A DNA stretch of 45,002 nt, from assembly GCF_902489365.1 (NCBI RefSeq), contig NZ_CABTZR010000012.1, positions 1 through 45,002 of the forward strand. Reading direction: 5' to 3'. Under the pieces are notes generated by a model, which saw only the letters and a list, made by a program, of their open reading frames with translations, searched no databases and was not told the DNA's origin. The position numbers and the translations under genes were made by a program. This DNA comes from an uncultured Corynebacterium sp. GTDB taxonomy: Bacteria; Actinomycetota; Actinomycetes; Mycobacteriales; Mycobacteriaceae. Below, piece after piece: positions 1 through 8,826 of this stretch; the stretch's first letter is position 1; every line of letters starts with the position of its first letter.

Positions 1-575
1 ATGTTGGGGTGCCAATAAATATACCCATTGACGAATTCGGAACGCTTGCCCACCCCGTCAGGGTTGGTCAGTTCGTTTGACTTTGGCAGAAGCAGAAAGC
101 TAGTCGGCCCTCCAATACTCTCGTATTTCTCCCTGATCAAACCGCATACTTCAAAGCTCATCGGCCAGTACACCGCACATCCCGACCCCGCATCCATCGT
201 ACGAGCATCTGGCGCCGCAAGCTGTGCTTCCCGAACCTCTGCCTTATCAGCTTCTGCTTTATTCACACCGGCAATGACCTCTTCACGGTCAGAGCGCATA
301 TGCCCAGGAATAACTTCACTGTTGGGATTGATAGTTGGTTGCCATTCCTCTAGCCCTTGCGGATCAAGTTCTTCCGCAGTAGCTTGATTCACCTCATACC
401 CTTCGGCTCCCGGAGGCGTTGGAATCCCCCATTGCGCAAATGGCCCGTCGATAGTTTGAGGCGACACTACATCATCGACATCCGACAAGGATTGAGCTGC
501 GGCAATTCCCGGCAAACTGTTAATAAGAATGCTCGCGGAGATAACGGCAACAAATTTACGCGAAAGAACTTTCAT
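1..575 (-). CDS. Secreted LGFP-repeat protein, C-terminus cut by window edge
   Basis: Reading the minus strand from the ATG at 575 gives an open frame of 191 codons that leaves the window without a stop. The first 27 or so residues form a signal peptide (basic MKVLSRK start, hydrophobic core, AAA-Q cleavage region). A Pro/Glu-rich linker follows. Near the left edge one LGFP repeat is recognisable, with IREKYESIGGPTSFLLLPKS followed by NELTNPDGVGKRSEFVNGYI and WHP. LGFP repeats are typical of cell-envelope proteins in mycolic-acid bacteria, where they are thought to hold proteins in the wall; further repeats or an enzymatic domain may lie outside the window. An AAGGG sequence sits about six bases before the start. 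The function is unknown beyond probable envelope localisation. The frame is solid; the full protein cannot be judged. Confidence 0.8.
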   Translation of the reverse strand, partial: MKVLSRKFVAVISASILINSLPGIAAAQSLSDVDDVVSPQTIDGPFAQWGIPTPPGAEGYEVNQATAEELDPQGLEEWQPTINPNSEVIPGHMRSDREEVIAGVNKAEADKAEVREAQLAAPDARTMDAGSGCAVYWPMSFEVCGLIREKYESIGGPTSFLLLPKSNELTNPDGVGKRSEFVNGYIYWHPN

Positions 576-843
576 GGTGGCCCTTGAGTAGAGAATAGAG
601 TGTGAAGAAGTCCTGTTTAACTTTTCCCTAGTTTACTGGAACTCTCTTGTTGAGGTAGCTTTTTTGATGAGACTGCAGTGCTTGGCTTAATTGACAAAGA
701 CATGGAAGTAAGCCTCTCGACAGCGAGTCATGCTTCTGGTGATCCGCCTGCCGCGAGCCAGGCCCGATAAGAGTGGGCACATCCTAGCTCCAAAAGCTCC
801 CCTCAGGAAATGAAGCGCAGAGGGCGCGGGACGTGCCGCAAGG

Positions 844-1590
844 CTAGTCGAGTGCCGGCGTGGGATCCTCGCCAAGGACGACCTCCACCGTGACCGCATC
901 GGGGCGCAGGGTCTCTTCCAACTGGGCGGCCACGACGCCGCCCTCCGCCTTGACGGTTCGTGTAATACGCAAGACCGGTTGGTTGCGTCCGACGCCAAGG
1001 GCCTTCTGTTCCTCCGTGCGAGCGGTGGCGGCCACGAGGGAATCGCGCTTAAATACGGGTGCTAGGTCAAGCTCCGTCAACAGCACGGTCAGCGGCTTTT
1101 GGACGTCCTCTTCCGTGAGGTCTGGGGCCAAGACTTGCGGGATAAAGAGCGTGGAGGCCATGATGGGCGAGTCCTCAGTCAACTGCACCGCGCGGCATTC
1201 CCACACGGAATCACCTTCCTCAATCCCGAAGGTGGAAGCGAGGTGCCCAGGCGCTTCAATCAGCATCAGCGACAACACCCGCACCTCAACATCGAGGCCA
1301 TGCTCACGCAGCTGGTCGAGGGCGCTGCGACCGCTCGTCAGGCTCAGCGTCGGCGGGGTGGCACGCACGAAGGTGCCACCGGTGCGCCCGCGCTTGCGAT
1401 CAATGAGACCCTCGATCTGGACGATGTCCAGCGCGTGGCGCACCGTCATGCGCGCCACCTTGTATTCCTGGACTAATTCCCGCTCGGTAGGAAAGCGGTC
1501 ACCCGGTTTCAGTTCGCCGGATTCAATCTTGCTCCGCAGCGAATCCGCGATCACCAAATAGGCGGGGCGGCGACGTTGAGAGGTGGACAC
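844..1590 (-). CDS. GntR family regulator, HutC/FarR-type with UTRA domain
   Basis: A 248-residue protein. Residues about 10-75 form the GntR winged helix (ADSLRSKIESGELKPGDRFP, then TERELVQEYKVARMTVRHAL). Residues about 95-240 form a UTRA ligand-binding domain, including RTEEQKALGVGRNQPVLRIT. Such proteins are dimeric repressors that let go of DNA when they bind a small molecule, commonly a substrate of the pathway they control. It is the last gene on the same strand as the ABC transporter/CMD/SDR genes, 56 bases behind the SDR, so it may be co-transcribed and act as local regulator. The gap before it holds a weak GCGTTTT...AAAACGC inverted repeat that could be an operator or attenuating hairpin. 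The ligand cannot be told from sequence. Confidence 0.88.
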   Translation of the reverse strand: MSTSQRRRPAYLVIADSLRSKIESGELKPGDRFPTERELVQEYKVARMTVRHALDIVQIEGLIDRKRGRTGGTFVRATPPTLSLTSGRSALDQLREHGLDVEVRVLSLMLIEAPGHLASTFGIEEGDSVWECRAVQLTEDSPIMASTLFIPQVLAPDLTEEDVQKPLTVLLTELDLAPVFKRDSLVAATARTEEQKALGVGRNQPVLRITRTVKAEGGVVAAQLEETLRPDAVTVEVVLGEDPTPALD

Positions 1591-1646
1591 GCCTCATAAC
1601 TGTACCGTGCGCTGCGTTTTTCGCATCTTGAGAGAAAACGCGGCTC

Positions 1647-2321
1647 CTACTTGCGCTGATTCAGCTCAATGCGCGGGCGCACGCGAATCTCGGTGAGCTG
1701 CGTCGTCGGGCCAGCATCGACGGTGGCACGGATCGCCTTCGCTACCTCGACCGGGGCGATAACGTGCTCTGGGTTGTAGTCCTGCAGGCCCTGCAGCATC
1801 GGGGTATCCGTCGGGCCCGGCGCGACGGTGGACACGCGGATGCCGAGCTCGCCGAGGCGCAGGCCGTCGGCAAGCGCGTAGAGCGCGTGCTTCGTGGCGG
1901 CGTAAATGACGTTGTCACCATAGGAGTGGATGCCCGCACCGGAGTTGATGAACACCGCAAGCCCTTCCGCCGCGCGCAGCGCAGGCAGCAGAAGGCGGGT
2001 CAGCTCGGCTGGAACATGCACGTTGAGGTCCATCTGGGCGTGCCAATCCTCCGGCCGAGCGCTCTCCACCGAGCGCTTATCCGCCCGGGCTGCGGCGTGC
2101 ACAAGCACGTCCACGCGCTCCAGGTCAGAGAGCTCGGTGGGAAGCGCGGCACCGTCGAGAAGCGACAGCAAATCGATTTCCACCGGCACGATATTCTCCG
2201 CCTCCGGCAGCTCCCCGGCGCGCCGCCCCAGGGCATACACGCGGTGGTCCCGGGCAAGGTCCTTGATAATCTCCACGCCCATCCCACCGGTTGCTCCGGT
2301 GACAACGGCAGTCTTCAGCAT
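1647..2321 (-). CDS. Short-chain dehydrogenase/reductase
   Basis: A 224-residue classical SDR. The nucleotide-binding motif TGATGGMG is at residues 8-15. The catalytic set is Ser127, Tyr140 and Lys144 (YAATK), and the PGPTDTPML segment after the last strand is typical. These enzymes use NAD(P)H to reduce a carbonyl or oxidise an alcohol in the cytoplasm; the substrate is not predictable. The gene begins 17 bases after the CMD-domain gene and shares its strand, so it probably belongs to the transporter operon and could process an imported compound. At 224 residues it is slightly short for the family, but all core motifs are present. Confidence 0.85.
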   Translation of the reverse strand: MLKTAVVTGATGGMGVEIIKDLARDHRVYALGRRAGELPEAENIVPVEIDLLSLLDGAALPTELSDLERVDVLVHAAARADKRSVESARPEDWHAQMDLNVHVPAELTRLLLPALRAAEGLAVFINSGAGIHSYGDNVIYAATKHALYALADGLRLGELGIRVSTVAPGPTDTPMLQGLQDYNPEHVIAPVEVAKAIRATVDAGPTTQLTEIRVRPRIELNQRK

Positions 2322-2338
2322 GTTTGTTCCTCCTTCAG

Positions 2339-3526
2339 TTAGCGGAAACGCTTCGGCACATCCGGCTCCCCCAGCGTCAGCATCAGGCGGTTGGCCCAGT
2401 TGAAGAACGCGGTGGAGTTGATGACATCGATGATGGCCAGCGTATCGAAACCGGCTTCGCGGAGGCCAGATACGTGGGAGGCGTCGAAGGCAAAGGGAGA
2501 CTCAGTCAGGGCCAGGGCGGCATCGCGGATGGCGGACCACTGCTCCGAGCCCAGGTCAGCATCTACGCCCTCCTCGAGCAGGCGGTCAATCGCCGCGGCG
2601 TCACCGCCCTCCTCCTTCGCGCGCTGCTGGTGCACCGACGCGCAGTACTCACAGCCGTTGAGGCGTGAGACCACCGTGGCGGCCAGCTCACGCTCGGCGC
2701 GGCCGACGCCGCCGTCGGTGTTGTAGAAGATGTCCAGGTCCGTCAGCGTACGCGCCTTGAGCGCAGCCGGGTCACGGGCTAGCAGGCGGAAGTACTCCAT
2801 GTCGATGCGCTCGGGCTTAATCAGCGCGTCACGTTGCGCGTCCGTGAACTCCTCCTTTGGCTGCGGCGGCACCCACGGCTTCCAGCCCAGCGAGTGCGCC
2901 ACAAAACCCTGCGGCTTGACGACGTCCGGCACCAGCGTCCCCTCCCCCGGCACCCAATCCGGGGTCTGGGTAGGACGCGGCGCCGCAGTCACGGGTGCGG
3001 GCTGAGCGGCACCGGCCAGAACGGACAAGCCGTGGGCCACGCGCAGCTGGAAGGACAGGAAGCTCACGAGCTGTCCCAGCGTCACGATGTCGTCGTTGGA
3101 CCAGCCGGCTGCCTGCAGGTGGCCAATCGCGGCCGGGGAGGCGTCCTTGGGGTGGAAGGCCAGCAGGTGGGCGAAGTCGAGGGCGGCGGCGAGGCGCGCA
3201 GAACCGTCGAAAAGCGTGAAGCCGCCATCGGAGTATGGGCCGGTGGTGATGCCGCGCTCCACCGCGCGGGCGATTTCTGCGGCGAGTTCCTCCGACTCCT
3301 CCGCCAGCAGGTCAGAATAGAACTCCACCGCCCGCGGAGCCTGATAAATGCCCGCAACGAAGGTAGCGATGGCGTAGCGCTCCGCATAGCTGAACGTACC
3401 GGGCTCTGCAGGCTCGAGGAGCGCGGCGAAGGAGGCCTGTGCGTTCTCCTTGGCCTCGGGGCGGCGCTCGCGCAGCTTGGCGACGTCCCCCTCAACGCCC
3501 GCCAACAGATTAATGATGTCTGCCAT
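2339..3526 (-). CDS. CMD-domain / alkylhydroperoxidase-domain fusion protein
   Basis: A 395-residue protein that looks like two carboxymuconolactone-decarboxylase/AhpD-like modules in tandem. The N-terminal half (about 1-180) is a helical CMD-like domain without a CxxC pair. A proline-rich linker (about 180-225) joins it to a second module containing Cys292, Cys295 and His299 (NGCEYCASVH), the redox motif of AhpD-type proteins. From memory, separate CMD and alkylhydroperoxidase proteins of the Avi_7170 and Avi_7169 families occur beside Dpp-like ABC transporters; this gene appears to be their fusion. It sits 30 bases behind the ABC ATPase gene in the same operon. The biochemical role is not established; a thiol-dependent peroxidase or an oxidative step on an imported molecule are both possible. 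Confidence 0.8.
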   Translation of the reverse strand: MADIINLLAGVEGDVAKLRERRPEAKENAQASFAALLEPAEPGTFSYAERYAIATFVAGIYQAPRAVEFYSDLLAEESEELAAEIARAVERGITTGPYSDGGFTLFDGSARLAAALDFAHLLAFHPKDASPAAIGHLQAAGWSNDDIVTLGQLVSFLSFQLRVAHGLSVLAGAAQPAPVTAAPRPTQTPDWVPGEGTLVPDVVKPQGFVAHSLGWKPWVPPQPKEEFTDAQRDALIKPERIDMEYFRLLARDPAALKARTLTDLDIFYNTDGGVGRAERELAATVVSRLNGCEYCASVHQQRAKEEGGDAAAIDRLLEEGVDADLGSEQWSAIRDAALALTESPFAFDASHVSGLREAGFDTLAIIDVINSTAFFNWANRLMLTLGEPDVPKRFR

Positions 3527-3556
3527 GAATTAATCCTTTCTTGTGTTCGCCCCAGG

Positions 3557-5191
3557 CTACAGACCCAGGTTGAGGTCGCCGGCGCGGTAACGCGAGCCGG
3601 GGATGGCCTCGATGAGTTTTTGGGTAAACGGTGACTGTGGGTTGCTAAAGACCTCGGCCGTGGGCCCGGATTCCACCTGCTGCCCCTTCGAGAGCACCGA
3701 CACGGTGTCCGAAATCTGGTTGACCACCGCGAGGTCGTGCGAGATGAAGATGTAAGTCAGACCAAGTTCCTCCTGCAGCCGGGCCAGCAGTCGCAGGATC
3801 TGGGCCTGCACGGTGACGTCGAGGGCGGAAACGGCCTCGTCGAGGATGACCAGCTCCGGCTCCACAATCATGGCGCGCGCGATGGCCACGCGCTGGCGCT
3901 GGCCGCCGGAGAGCTCGCGCGGACGGCGGTCGTAATAGTCCGGGTTGAGAGCTACCAGGTCCAAGAACTCCTTGGCCTTTTCCTTGGCCGAGCTGGCGCG
4001 CGCCCCCTTCAAGTTCCGCAGCGGCTCCGCCACCGTCTGGCCGATGGACTGCTTGGGGTCTAGGGAGCCGTAGGGGTTCTGGTAAACCAGCTGGATGTTG
4101 TTGCGCTCTTCGCGCAAGGCCTTGCCGCGCAGGCCCACGATGTCGCGCCCGCCCACGGTGATGCTGCCCGATGTCGGAGTGTTGAACATCGCGATGCTGC
4201 GCCCCGTCGTGGTCTTGCCGGAGCCGGACTCGCCCACGATGGCGTGGGTCGAGCCCTTAGCCACGGTGAAGGAGATGTCATCGACCGCGGTGAAATCAGC
4301 GAAGCGCTGGGTCAGGCCGTCCACGCGCACCAAGGGTTCGCCCGCGGTGCGTTCAGTAACCGGCGCGGCGCCGGCGTCGGCGACGGTGAGGGAGGGGGCG
4401 TCGGCAAGCAGGCGTTTGGTGTAGTCGTGCCGCGGGTTCGTCAGCACCGTGGCGGCCAGGCCTTCCTCGCGCAGCTGGCCGGATTCCATGACCACGACGC
4501 GGTCGGCGCGGTCGCCGGCCACCGCCAAGTCGTGGGTAATAAAAAGGATGCCCATGCCGAGCTCAGCGCGCATGTCATCAAGCAGATCAAGGATGATCTT
4601 CTGCACGGTGACATCGAGCGCGGAGGTAGGCTCATCGGCGATGATGAGGTCGGGCTCCAGCGCCACCGCAGCGGCAATGAGCACGCGCTGCTTCATGCCG
4701 CCGGACAGCTCGTGTGGGTACTGGTGATAGCGGCGCTCAGGATCATCGATGCCGACGCGCTCCAACAGCTCCAGTGCCTTAGCCTTACGCTCGGCGGCGC
4801 TGCCCACCTTGTGAATGCGCAGCCCCTCCTCCACCGAGGCGCCGATGGTCTGCACCGGGTTGAGGGAGTTATTCGGATCCTGCGGGATGAGCCCGATGCG
4901 CCGCCCGCGCAGCTCGCGCCACTGGCGCCGGCGCAGCGAGGTGATATCGCGACCATCGAAGGTGATGGTTCCGGCGTCGATGGTGGCATTCGCGGGCAGC
5001 AAACCAATGGCTGCCATGGCGGAGGTGGTCTTACCGGAGCCGGACTCGCCCACGATGGCGGTCATCTGCCCCGGGTGCACCTCGAGGTTGATGCCTTGCA
5101 CGGCGGAAACGTCGCCACCTGCGGTGGAATAGGACACGGTGAGGTCCCGCACGTGCAGCAGGGGCTGCGCTGCATTCTTTGAAACAGACAT
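3557..5191 (-). CDS. Dpp/Opp-type ABC transporter double ATPase
   Basis: A 544-residue protein with two complete ABC ATPase modules in one chain. Each has a Walker A motif GESGSGKTT. The signature motifs are LSGGMKQRV in the first module and LSGGQRQRV in the second, each followed by a Walker B aspartate-glutamate (IIADEPTSALD and VILDEAVSALD). It corresponds to a DppD-DppF fusion and would power import by the two permeases encoded just upstream in transcription order. The gap to the second permease is one base, so translation is probably coupled. The family moves peptides, nickel, glutathione and other small solutes; the substrate must be inferred from context, which here suggests a sulfur compound. 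Confidence 0.92.
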   Translation of the reverse strand: MSVSKNAAQPLLHVRDLTVSYSTAGGDVSAVQGINLEVHPGQMTAIVGESGSGKTTSAMAAIGLLPANATIDAGTITFDGRDITSLRRRQWRELRGRRIGLIPQDPNNSLNPVQTIGASVEEGLRIHKVGSAAERKAKALELLERVGIDDPERRYHQYPHELSGGMKQRVLIAAAVALEPDLIIADEPTSALDVTVQKIILDLLDDMRAELGMGILFITHDLAVAGDRADRVVVMESGQLREEGLAATVLTNPRHDYTKRLLADAPSLTVADAGAAPVTERTAGEPLVRVDGLTQRFADFTAVDDISFTVAKGSTHAIVGESGSGKTTTGRSIAMFNTPTSGSITVGGRDIVGLRGKALREERNNIQLVYQNPYGSLDPKQSIGQTVAEPLRNLKGARASSAKEKAKEFLDLVALNPDYYDRRPRELSGGQRQRVAIARAMIVEPELVILDEAVSALDVTVQAQILRLLARLQEELGLTYIFISHDLAVVNQISDTVSVLSKGQQVESGPTAEVFSNPQSPFTQKLIEAIPGSRYRAGDLNLGL

Positions 5192-5192
5192 G

Positions 5193-6047
5193 TTAGGCCT
5201 CCACGGGGAAGTTCTGGGACAGGCGGTTGGCGGACATCACCACGGCGACCAGCGCGATGCCAGGCAGGATGATGAGCCACCAGGCGGTGGCCATGAAGTC
5301 GCGGCCCTCGGCGATAATGAGGCCCCATTCCGGAGTGGGCGGCGGGGCACCGTAACCCAGGAATCCGAGGATGGACAGCTGCAGGATCGCGGTGCCGAAC
5401 TGCAGAGTAGCCAGGGCGATGACGGGCGTGAGTGAATTGGGAAGGATATGGCGGAAGAGCACCGTGGCGTGGGTCGCACCGGCGCCGTATGCGGCCTCGA
5501 TGTAGTCCGAGCTGGCCACGGAGATCACCTGGGAGCGGGCTAGTCGCGCGAAGGTCGCCACGGACGTCGCGCCGACGGCCACCGCCGCCTGTACGGAACC
5601 AAAGCCCAGCACGATGATGATGGACAGCGACAACAGGATGCCCGGGATGGATAGCAGGACGTCAACCACGCGCATGAGGACGGTATCCACCGCTCCTCGC
5701 AGGGAGCCGGCGAGAAGGCCGATCAGCGTGCCGACGACCAGGCCGACGGCCACGGCGATGAGCGCGCCGAGGAGCGACTGGCGGGCGCCGTAGACGATGC
5801 GCGCATAGAGGTCGCGCCCCACCGCATCCGTGCCCATGAGGTGGCCGGACTCCCCCGGCGGCAACAGGGCCACATCGGTGCCCGCATAGGGGTCAGCCGA
5901 GGTAAACAGACTTGGGAAGAGCGCGGCCAGAAAAGCAATCGCGAGGATCACGATGGCGATGATGGAACCCGGCGCGAGCCACGGGTTGGAGGTGTGGCGG
6001 CGCGGCGCCCGTGTAGAACGCAGCGGTTTGGTGTGCGTCAAGCTCAT
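5193..6047 (-). CDS. Dpp-type ABC transporter permease (DppC-like)
   Basis: A 284-residue inner-membrane permease. There is a cytoplasmic N-terminal stretch with RAPRRHTSNPW and a first membrane helix at about 27-50. A periplasmic segment with the DppC hallmark GTDAVGRDLYARIVYGARQS follows. The binding-protein-dependent transport domain has several further helices and an EAA-type loop (EAAYGAGATHATVLFRHILP) that docks on the ATPase. The start codon overlaps the end of the preceding permease gene by four bases, which is typical of translational coupling. It pairs with the upstream DppB-like permease to form the channel. Confidence 0.92.
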   Translation of the reverse strand: MSLTHTKPLRSTRAPRRHTSNPWLAPGSIIAIVILAIAFLAALFPSLFTSADPYAGTDVALLPPGESGHLMGTDAVGRDLYARIVYGARQSLLGALIAVAVGLVVGTLIGLLAGSLRGAVDTVLMRVVDVLLSIPGILLSLSIIIVLGFGSVQAAVAVGATSVATFARLARSQVISVASSDYIEAAYGAGATHATVLFRHILPNSLTPVIALATLQFGTAILQLSILGFLGYGAPPPTPEWGLIIAEGRDFMATAWWLIILPGIALVAVVMSANRLSQNFPVEA

Positions 6048-7054
6048 GAGCGCACCGTCCTTTCCGAAGTAGCGGCCGAGGTAGTGGCGGAATCTGTGCT
6101 GCGACGGGCTGCACGCTCCGGAGCGTTGGCGCGCAGGCGCGGATCCAGCACCGGGTAGAGTAGGTCCACCACGAGGTTGATGATGATGTAAGAGGTAGCG
6201 GCGATGAGAACCACCGCCAGCAGCACCGGGGTATCGCGGTTAGCCACCGCTTGGGCCACCATGTAACCCAAGCCGGTGCGCCCGAAGACGGTCTCGGTCA
6301 CCACGGCACCGCCGACGAGCTCACCGAAGAGCAGGCCTGCCATCGTCAATGTGGGCAGCAGCGAATTACGCAAGACGGTGCGCCAGAAGATCCAGGACTC
6401 CGAGGCACCGCGTGCACGTACCGCTTGGACGAAGGGCCGCGACTGCGTCTCATCGATGGAGCGGATCAGCACCTGGATGAGCGGCGCGGCCATGGGCACC
6501 GACAGCGTCAGGGTGGGCAGGATGAGGCCTTCGACGGACCCGGGTTCGATGACCCGCACCCAGCCCAGCTGGAAGGAGAAGAACTGGATGAGCAGGATGG
6601 CAATCCAGAATCCCGGCAGAGAGACCATGAAGGAAGGCAGCCCCCGGAAGAAAGAACCGATGGCACCGAGTCCCGGCAGAGTCGCGAGGAAGGCCACGAG
6701 CACAGCCACGATGAGCGCCAAGCCGATGGCGCTGATGGCAAGGATGAGGGTGTGGGGAAGGGCGTCGGCAATCAGCGTGGCTACCGGGGCGCCCGACTGC
6801 GTGGAGTTACCAAAGTGCCCGGTGAGGAAACCACCCAAGGAGGTGAAATACTGCACGAAGAGCGGCTTGTCGACGCCCATCTCCTCCCGAATGGCGTCAA
6901 TCTCCGCCTGGGATAGGCCCAGAGCGGGGTCGCCGAAGCGGGACTGCACGGCATCCGACGGCAGCGCCGACAGAAGCAGGAAGGCCACGGTGTAGGTAAT
7001 GAGCAGCACGAGGAGGGCCTGCCCAATGCGGCTGAGAATTTGGCGGGTTGTCAT
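6044..7054 (-). CDS. Dpp-type ABC transporter permease (DppB-like)
   Basis: A 336-residue permease. The first helix (about 10-30) is followed by a long extracytoplasmic segment carrying ALGLSQAEIDAIREEMGVDKP, the usual DppB signature region. Five further hydrophobic segments follow, with an EAA-like loop (VRARGASESWIFWRTVLRNS). The C-terminus is a charged tail after the last helix (YPVLDPRLR). Its start codon directly abuts the stop codon of the solute-binding protein gene and its end overlaps the next permease, so the four transporter genes form one tight unit. The sequence alone does not reveal the substrate. Confidence 0.92.
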   Translation of the reverse strand: MTTRQILSRIGQALLVLLITYTVAFLLLSALPSDAVQSRFGDPALGLSQAEIDAIREEMGVDKPLFVQYFTSLGGFLTGHFGNSTQSGAPVATLIADALPHTLILAISAIGLALIVAVLVAFLATLPGLGAIGSFFRGLPSFMVSLPGFWIAILLIQFFSFQLGWVRVIEPGSVEGLILPTLTLSVPMAAPLIQVLIRSIDETQSRPFVQAVRARGASESWIFWRTVLRNSLLPTLTMAGLLFGELVGGAVVTETVFGRTGLGYMVAQAVANRDTPVLLAVVLIAATSYIIINLVVDLLYPVLDPRLRANAPERAARRSTDSATTSAATSERTVRS

Positions 7055-8713
7055 TTATTTCTCCTCCTCATTCGATGCTGCGCGCTGCGGCGCGGCGTCG
7101 ATGCTGACCTCGTAGAACCACGGGCGCGCCACCGATTCCGGGCTAAAACCCGAAATGCCCGGTCGCACGGCATAAACCACGGGTTCCTCGAAGAGCGCGA
7201 GCACATAGGCCTGCTCCGTGAGGTAGTCCTGGACCTCTTCCGTGGCCTTGGTGCGGCCGTCCTTGTCGGGGGTGTCGAGGACGGCGTCGAGAAGCTCCTG
7301 CAGGTGCTCGTCGATGGGATTGCCCTCCGCGTCCTGGTTGAGGAAGGCATCGCGGTTGTTGATGCCGTAGAGCGAGGTGATGACGTCGTAGTCGGCGCGG
7401 CCCACCATCGAGTGGTAAATCTGCACCTTGTTGATGTCCTTGGCATCGGCGTTCTGCGTGGCCTGATCACCCGCGTTGACCTGGATGCCGATACCCAGCT
7501 CACCCAACTGGTCCTGCACCATGGTCATGACTTCCTTGGAACGCGGCTGCGGCAAGGCGGTGTTGGTGCGCAGGACGAGGCGCTGGCCGTCCTTGACGCG
7601 GATGCCGTCCGGCCCGGGCTCCCAGCCGGCCTCGTCAAGGAGGCGCTTGGCTTCCTCGGGGTCAAAGGTATAGGCGGCGGACTGGTCCTTATACGCCAGG
7701 CCGGTCTCGGCCACCGAGGAGGTGGCCAGCGGGTAGGACTCGGAGAAGAGCACGCGGAGGATTTCCTCGCGGTCCACGCCGTGAATGATGGCCTCGCGCA
7801 CGCGCTTGTCTTTCAGCAACGGATGGTCGAAGCGGAAGGCGAACTGGTTGTTCATGGAGTTCGTGCCGCGCGAGATGATGCCGACGCCTTGTTCCTTGAG
7901 CAACGGCTCCTGCGGAGCGGAGATCTGGCGAGCGATATCGGCCTGACCGGAAAGGATTGCGCCGGTGCGCACGGACTCTTCGGCGGCGAGGATGTAGTGG
8001 ACGCCGTCGATGTCCGCGCGGCCCTGGTGCTCGACCGCCGGCGGGGCCCAGTCATAGTCCTCGCGGGCCTTGAGCTTAAGATCGGTGCCGATTTCTTCCG
8101 ATTCCACCACGAAGGGGCCGGAGCCAATGACGTTGACCGCGTTGCCGGGGCCGAAGCCCTCGTTGTCTAGAGCCAACGTGGAATCGGAGAGCAGGCCGGC
8201 GTTATAGGCGGAGGTGGCTTGGAGGAAACCCGGGGAGGGCTGAGTGAAGTAGAACTTCACGGTGTCCTCGTCCACGACCTCGCCGCGGTCATAGTTGGCA
8301 ATCTGCTCGGAGCTGGTCAGCGTGCGGGATTTATCGCCACGCCCGAAGAGATCGAAGTTGGCCACGACGTTCTCGGCGGTCAAAGGAGAGCCATCGGAGT
8401 AGGTGACGTCGGTGCGGATAGTAAACGTGTACTCCGTGGCATCCGCGTTGACCTCGGGCATCTCCGTGGCGATCCACGGCGAGAGCTCGAGGGTCTCGGG
8501 GTCTTGATACAGGAGGCGATCGGTCAGCTGGTTGACCACGCCGCCGTTGGGATAAAAGCCGGCTGCCGGCGGGTAGAGCGTGCGGAAGAACTGCGGCTCG
8601 AGGTAGGTAAGGACGTTGTCCTCACCTTCCGGCCGGTCCGCAGCAGAGCAGCCCGCTAGGGCAAGGGCTGCTGCCAAGGTGGCGGCGAGTGCGCGTAAGG
8701 TTTTCACGGTCAT
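7055..8713 (-). CDS. Lipoprotein solute-binding protein of Dpp-type ABC transporter
   Basis: The open frame extends to 8800, but the ATG at 8713 gives a proper lipoprotein signal (MTVKTLRALAATLAAALALA then GC, lipid-modified Cys22), so this start is preferred; the mature part begins SAADRPEGED. The 552-residue product is an SBP_bac_5 family periplasmic-type receptor (LEPQFFRTLYPPAAGFYPNG, then GVVNQLTDRLLYQDPETLEL). It resembles what I remember as the KPN_01854 family, which occurs together with CMD-domain proteins. It captures the solute at the outer face of the membrane and hands it to the two permeases encoded downstream. It is the first gene of the operon, and its promoter region contains a perfect McbR-type palindrome, which suggests induction under sulfur limitation. 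Confidence 0.88.
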   Translation of the reverse strand: MTVKTLRALAATLAAALALAGCSAADRPEGEDNVLTYLEPQFFRTLYPPAAGFYPNGGVVNQLTDRLLYQDPETLELSPWIATEMPEVNADATEYTFTIRTDVTYSDGSPLTAENVVANFDLFGRGDKSRTLTSSEQIANYDRGEVVDEDTVKFYFTQPSPGFLQATSAYNAGLLSDSTLALDNEGFGPGNAVNVIGSGPFVVESEEIGTDLKLKAREDYDWAPPAVEHQGRADIDGVHYILAAEESVRTGAILSGQADIARQISAPQEPLLKEQGVGIISRGTNSMNNQFAFRFDHPLLKDKRVREAIIHGVDREEILRVLFSESYPLATSSVAETGLAYKDQSAAYTFDPEEAKRLLDEAGWEPGPDGIRVKDGQRLVLRTNTALPQPRSKEVMTMVQDQLGELGIGIQVNAGDQATQNADAKDINKVQIYHSMVGRADYDVITSLYGINNRDAFLNQDAEGNPIDEHLQELLDAVLDTPDKDGRTKATEEVQDYLTEQAYVLALFEEPVVYAVRPGISGFSPESVARPWFYEVSIDAAPQRAASNEEEK

Positions 8714-8790
8714 GCTTTCAGAAAGTCGATAGTCGGTGTGCAGTGCGTCTCTGGATTTAACACAACACATACTGAGCGGTATTATTCCAC

Positions 8791-8806
8791 TAGACAGCAC
8801 AGTCTA
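8791..8806. promoter_or_regulatory. McbR-type operator TAGAC-N6-GTCTA between divergent genes
   Basis: The sequence TAGACAGCACAGTCTA has perfect 5-base arms around six bases. It matches the published Corynebacterium glutamicum McbR consensus TAGAC-N6-GTCTA; McbR represses methionine and cysteine metabolism genes and responds to S-adenosylhomocysteine. On the minus strand it overlaps a candidate -35 (TTTAGA, 8803-8808) and fills the spacer to candidate -10 elements at 8779-8786 (TAATAC / AATAAT). Binding there should block the transporter promoter. The divergent FAD protein starts 20 bases away on the other side and could be co-controlled. The motif match is seen directly; binding and effect are inferred. 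Confidence 0.78.
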
Positions 8807-8826
8807 AAAGTTTGAGGTTGATTTAT

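Noticed and set aside
2834..5182. Long plus-strand frames across the CMD and ABC ATPase genes (2834-3634, 4244-5182)
   Set aside because: They lie wholly inside well-supported minus-strand genes and have the skewed Arg/Gly/His composition of antisense shadows.
8714..8800. N-terminal extension of the solute-binding protein to 8800
   Set aside because: It would bury the lipoprotein signal peptide behind 29 unrelated residues and run through the operator.
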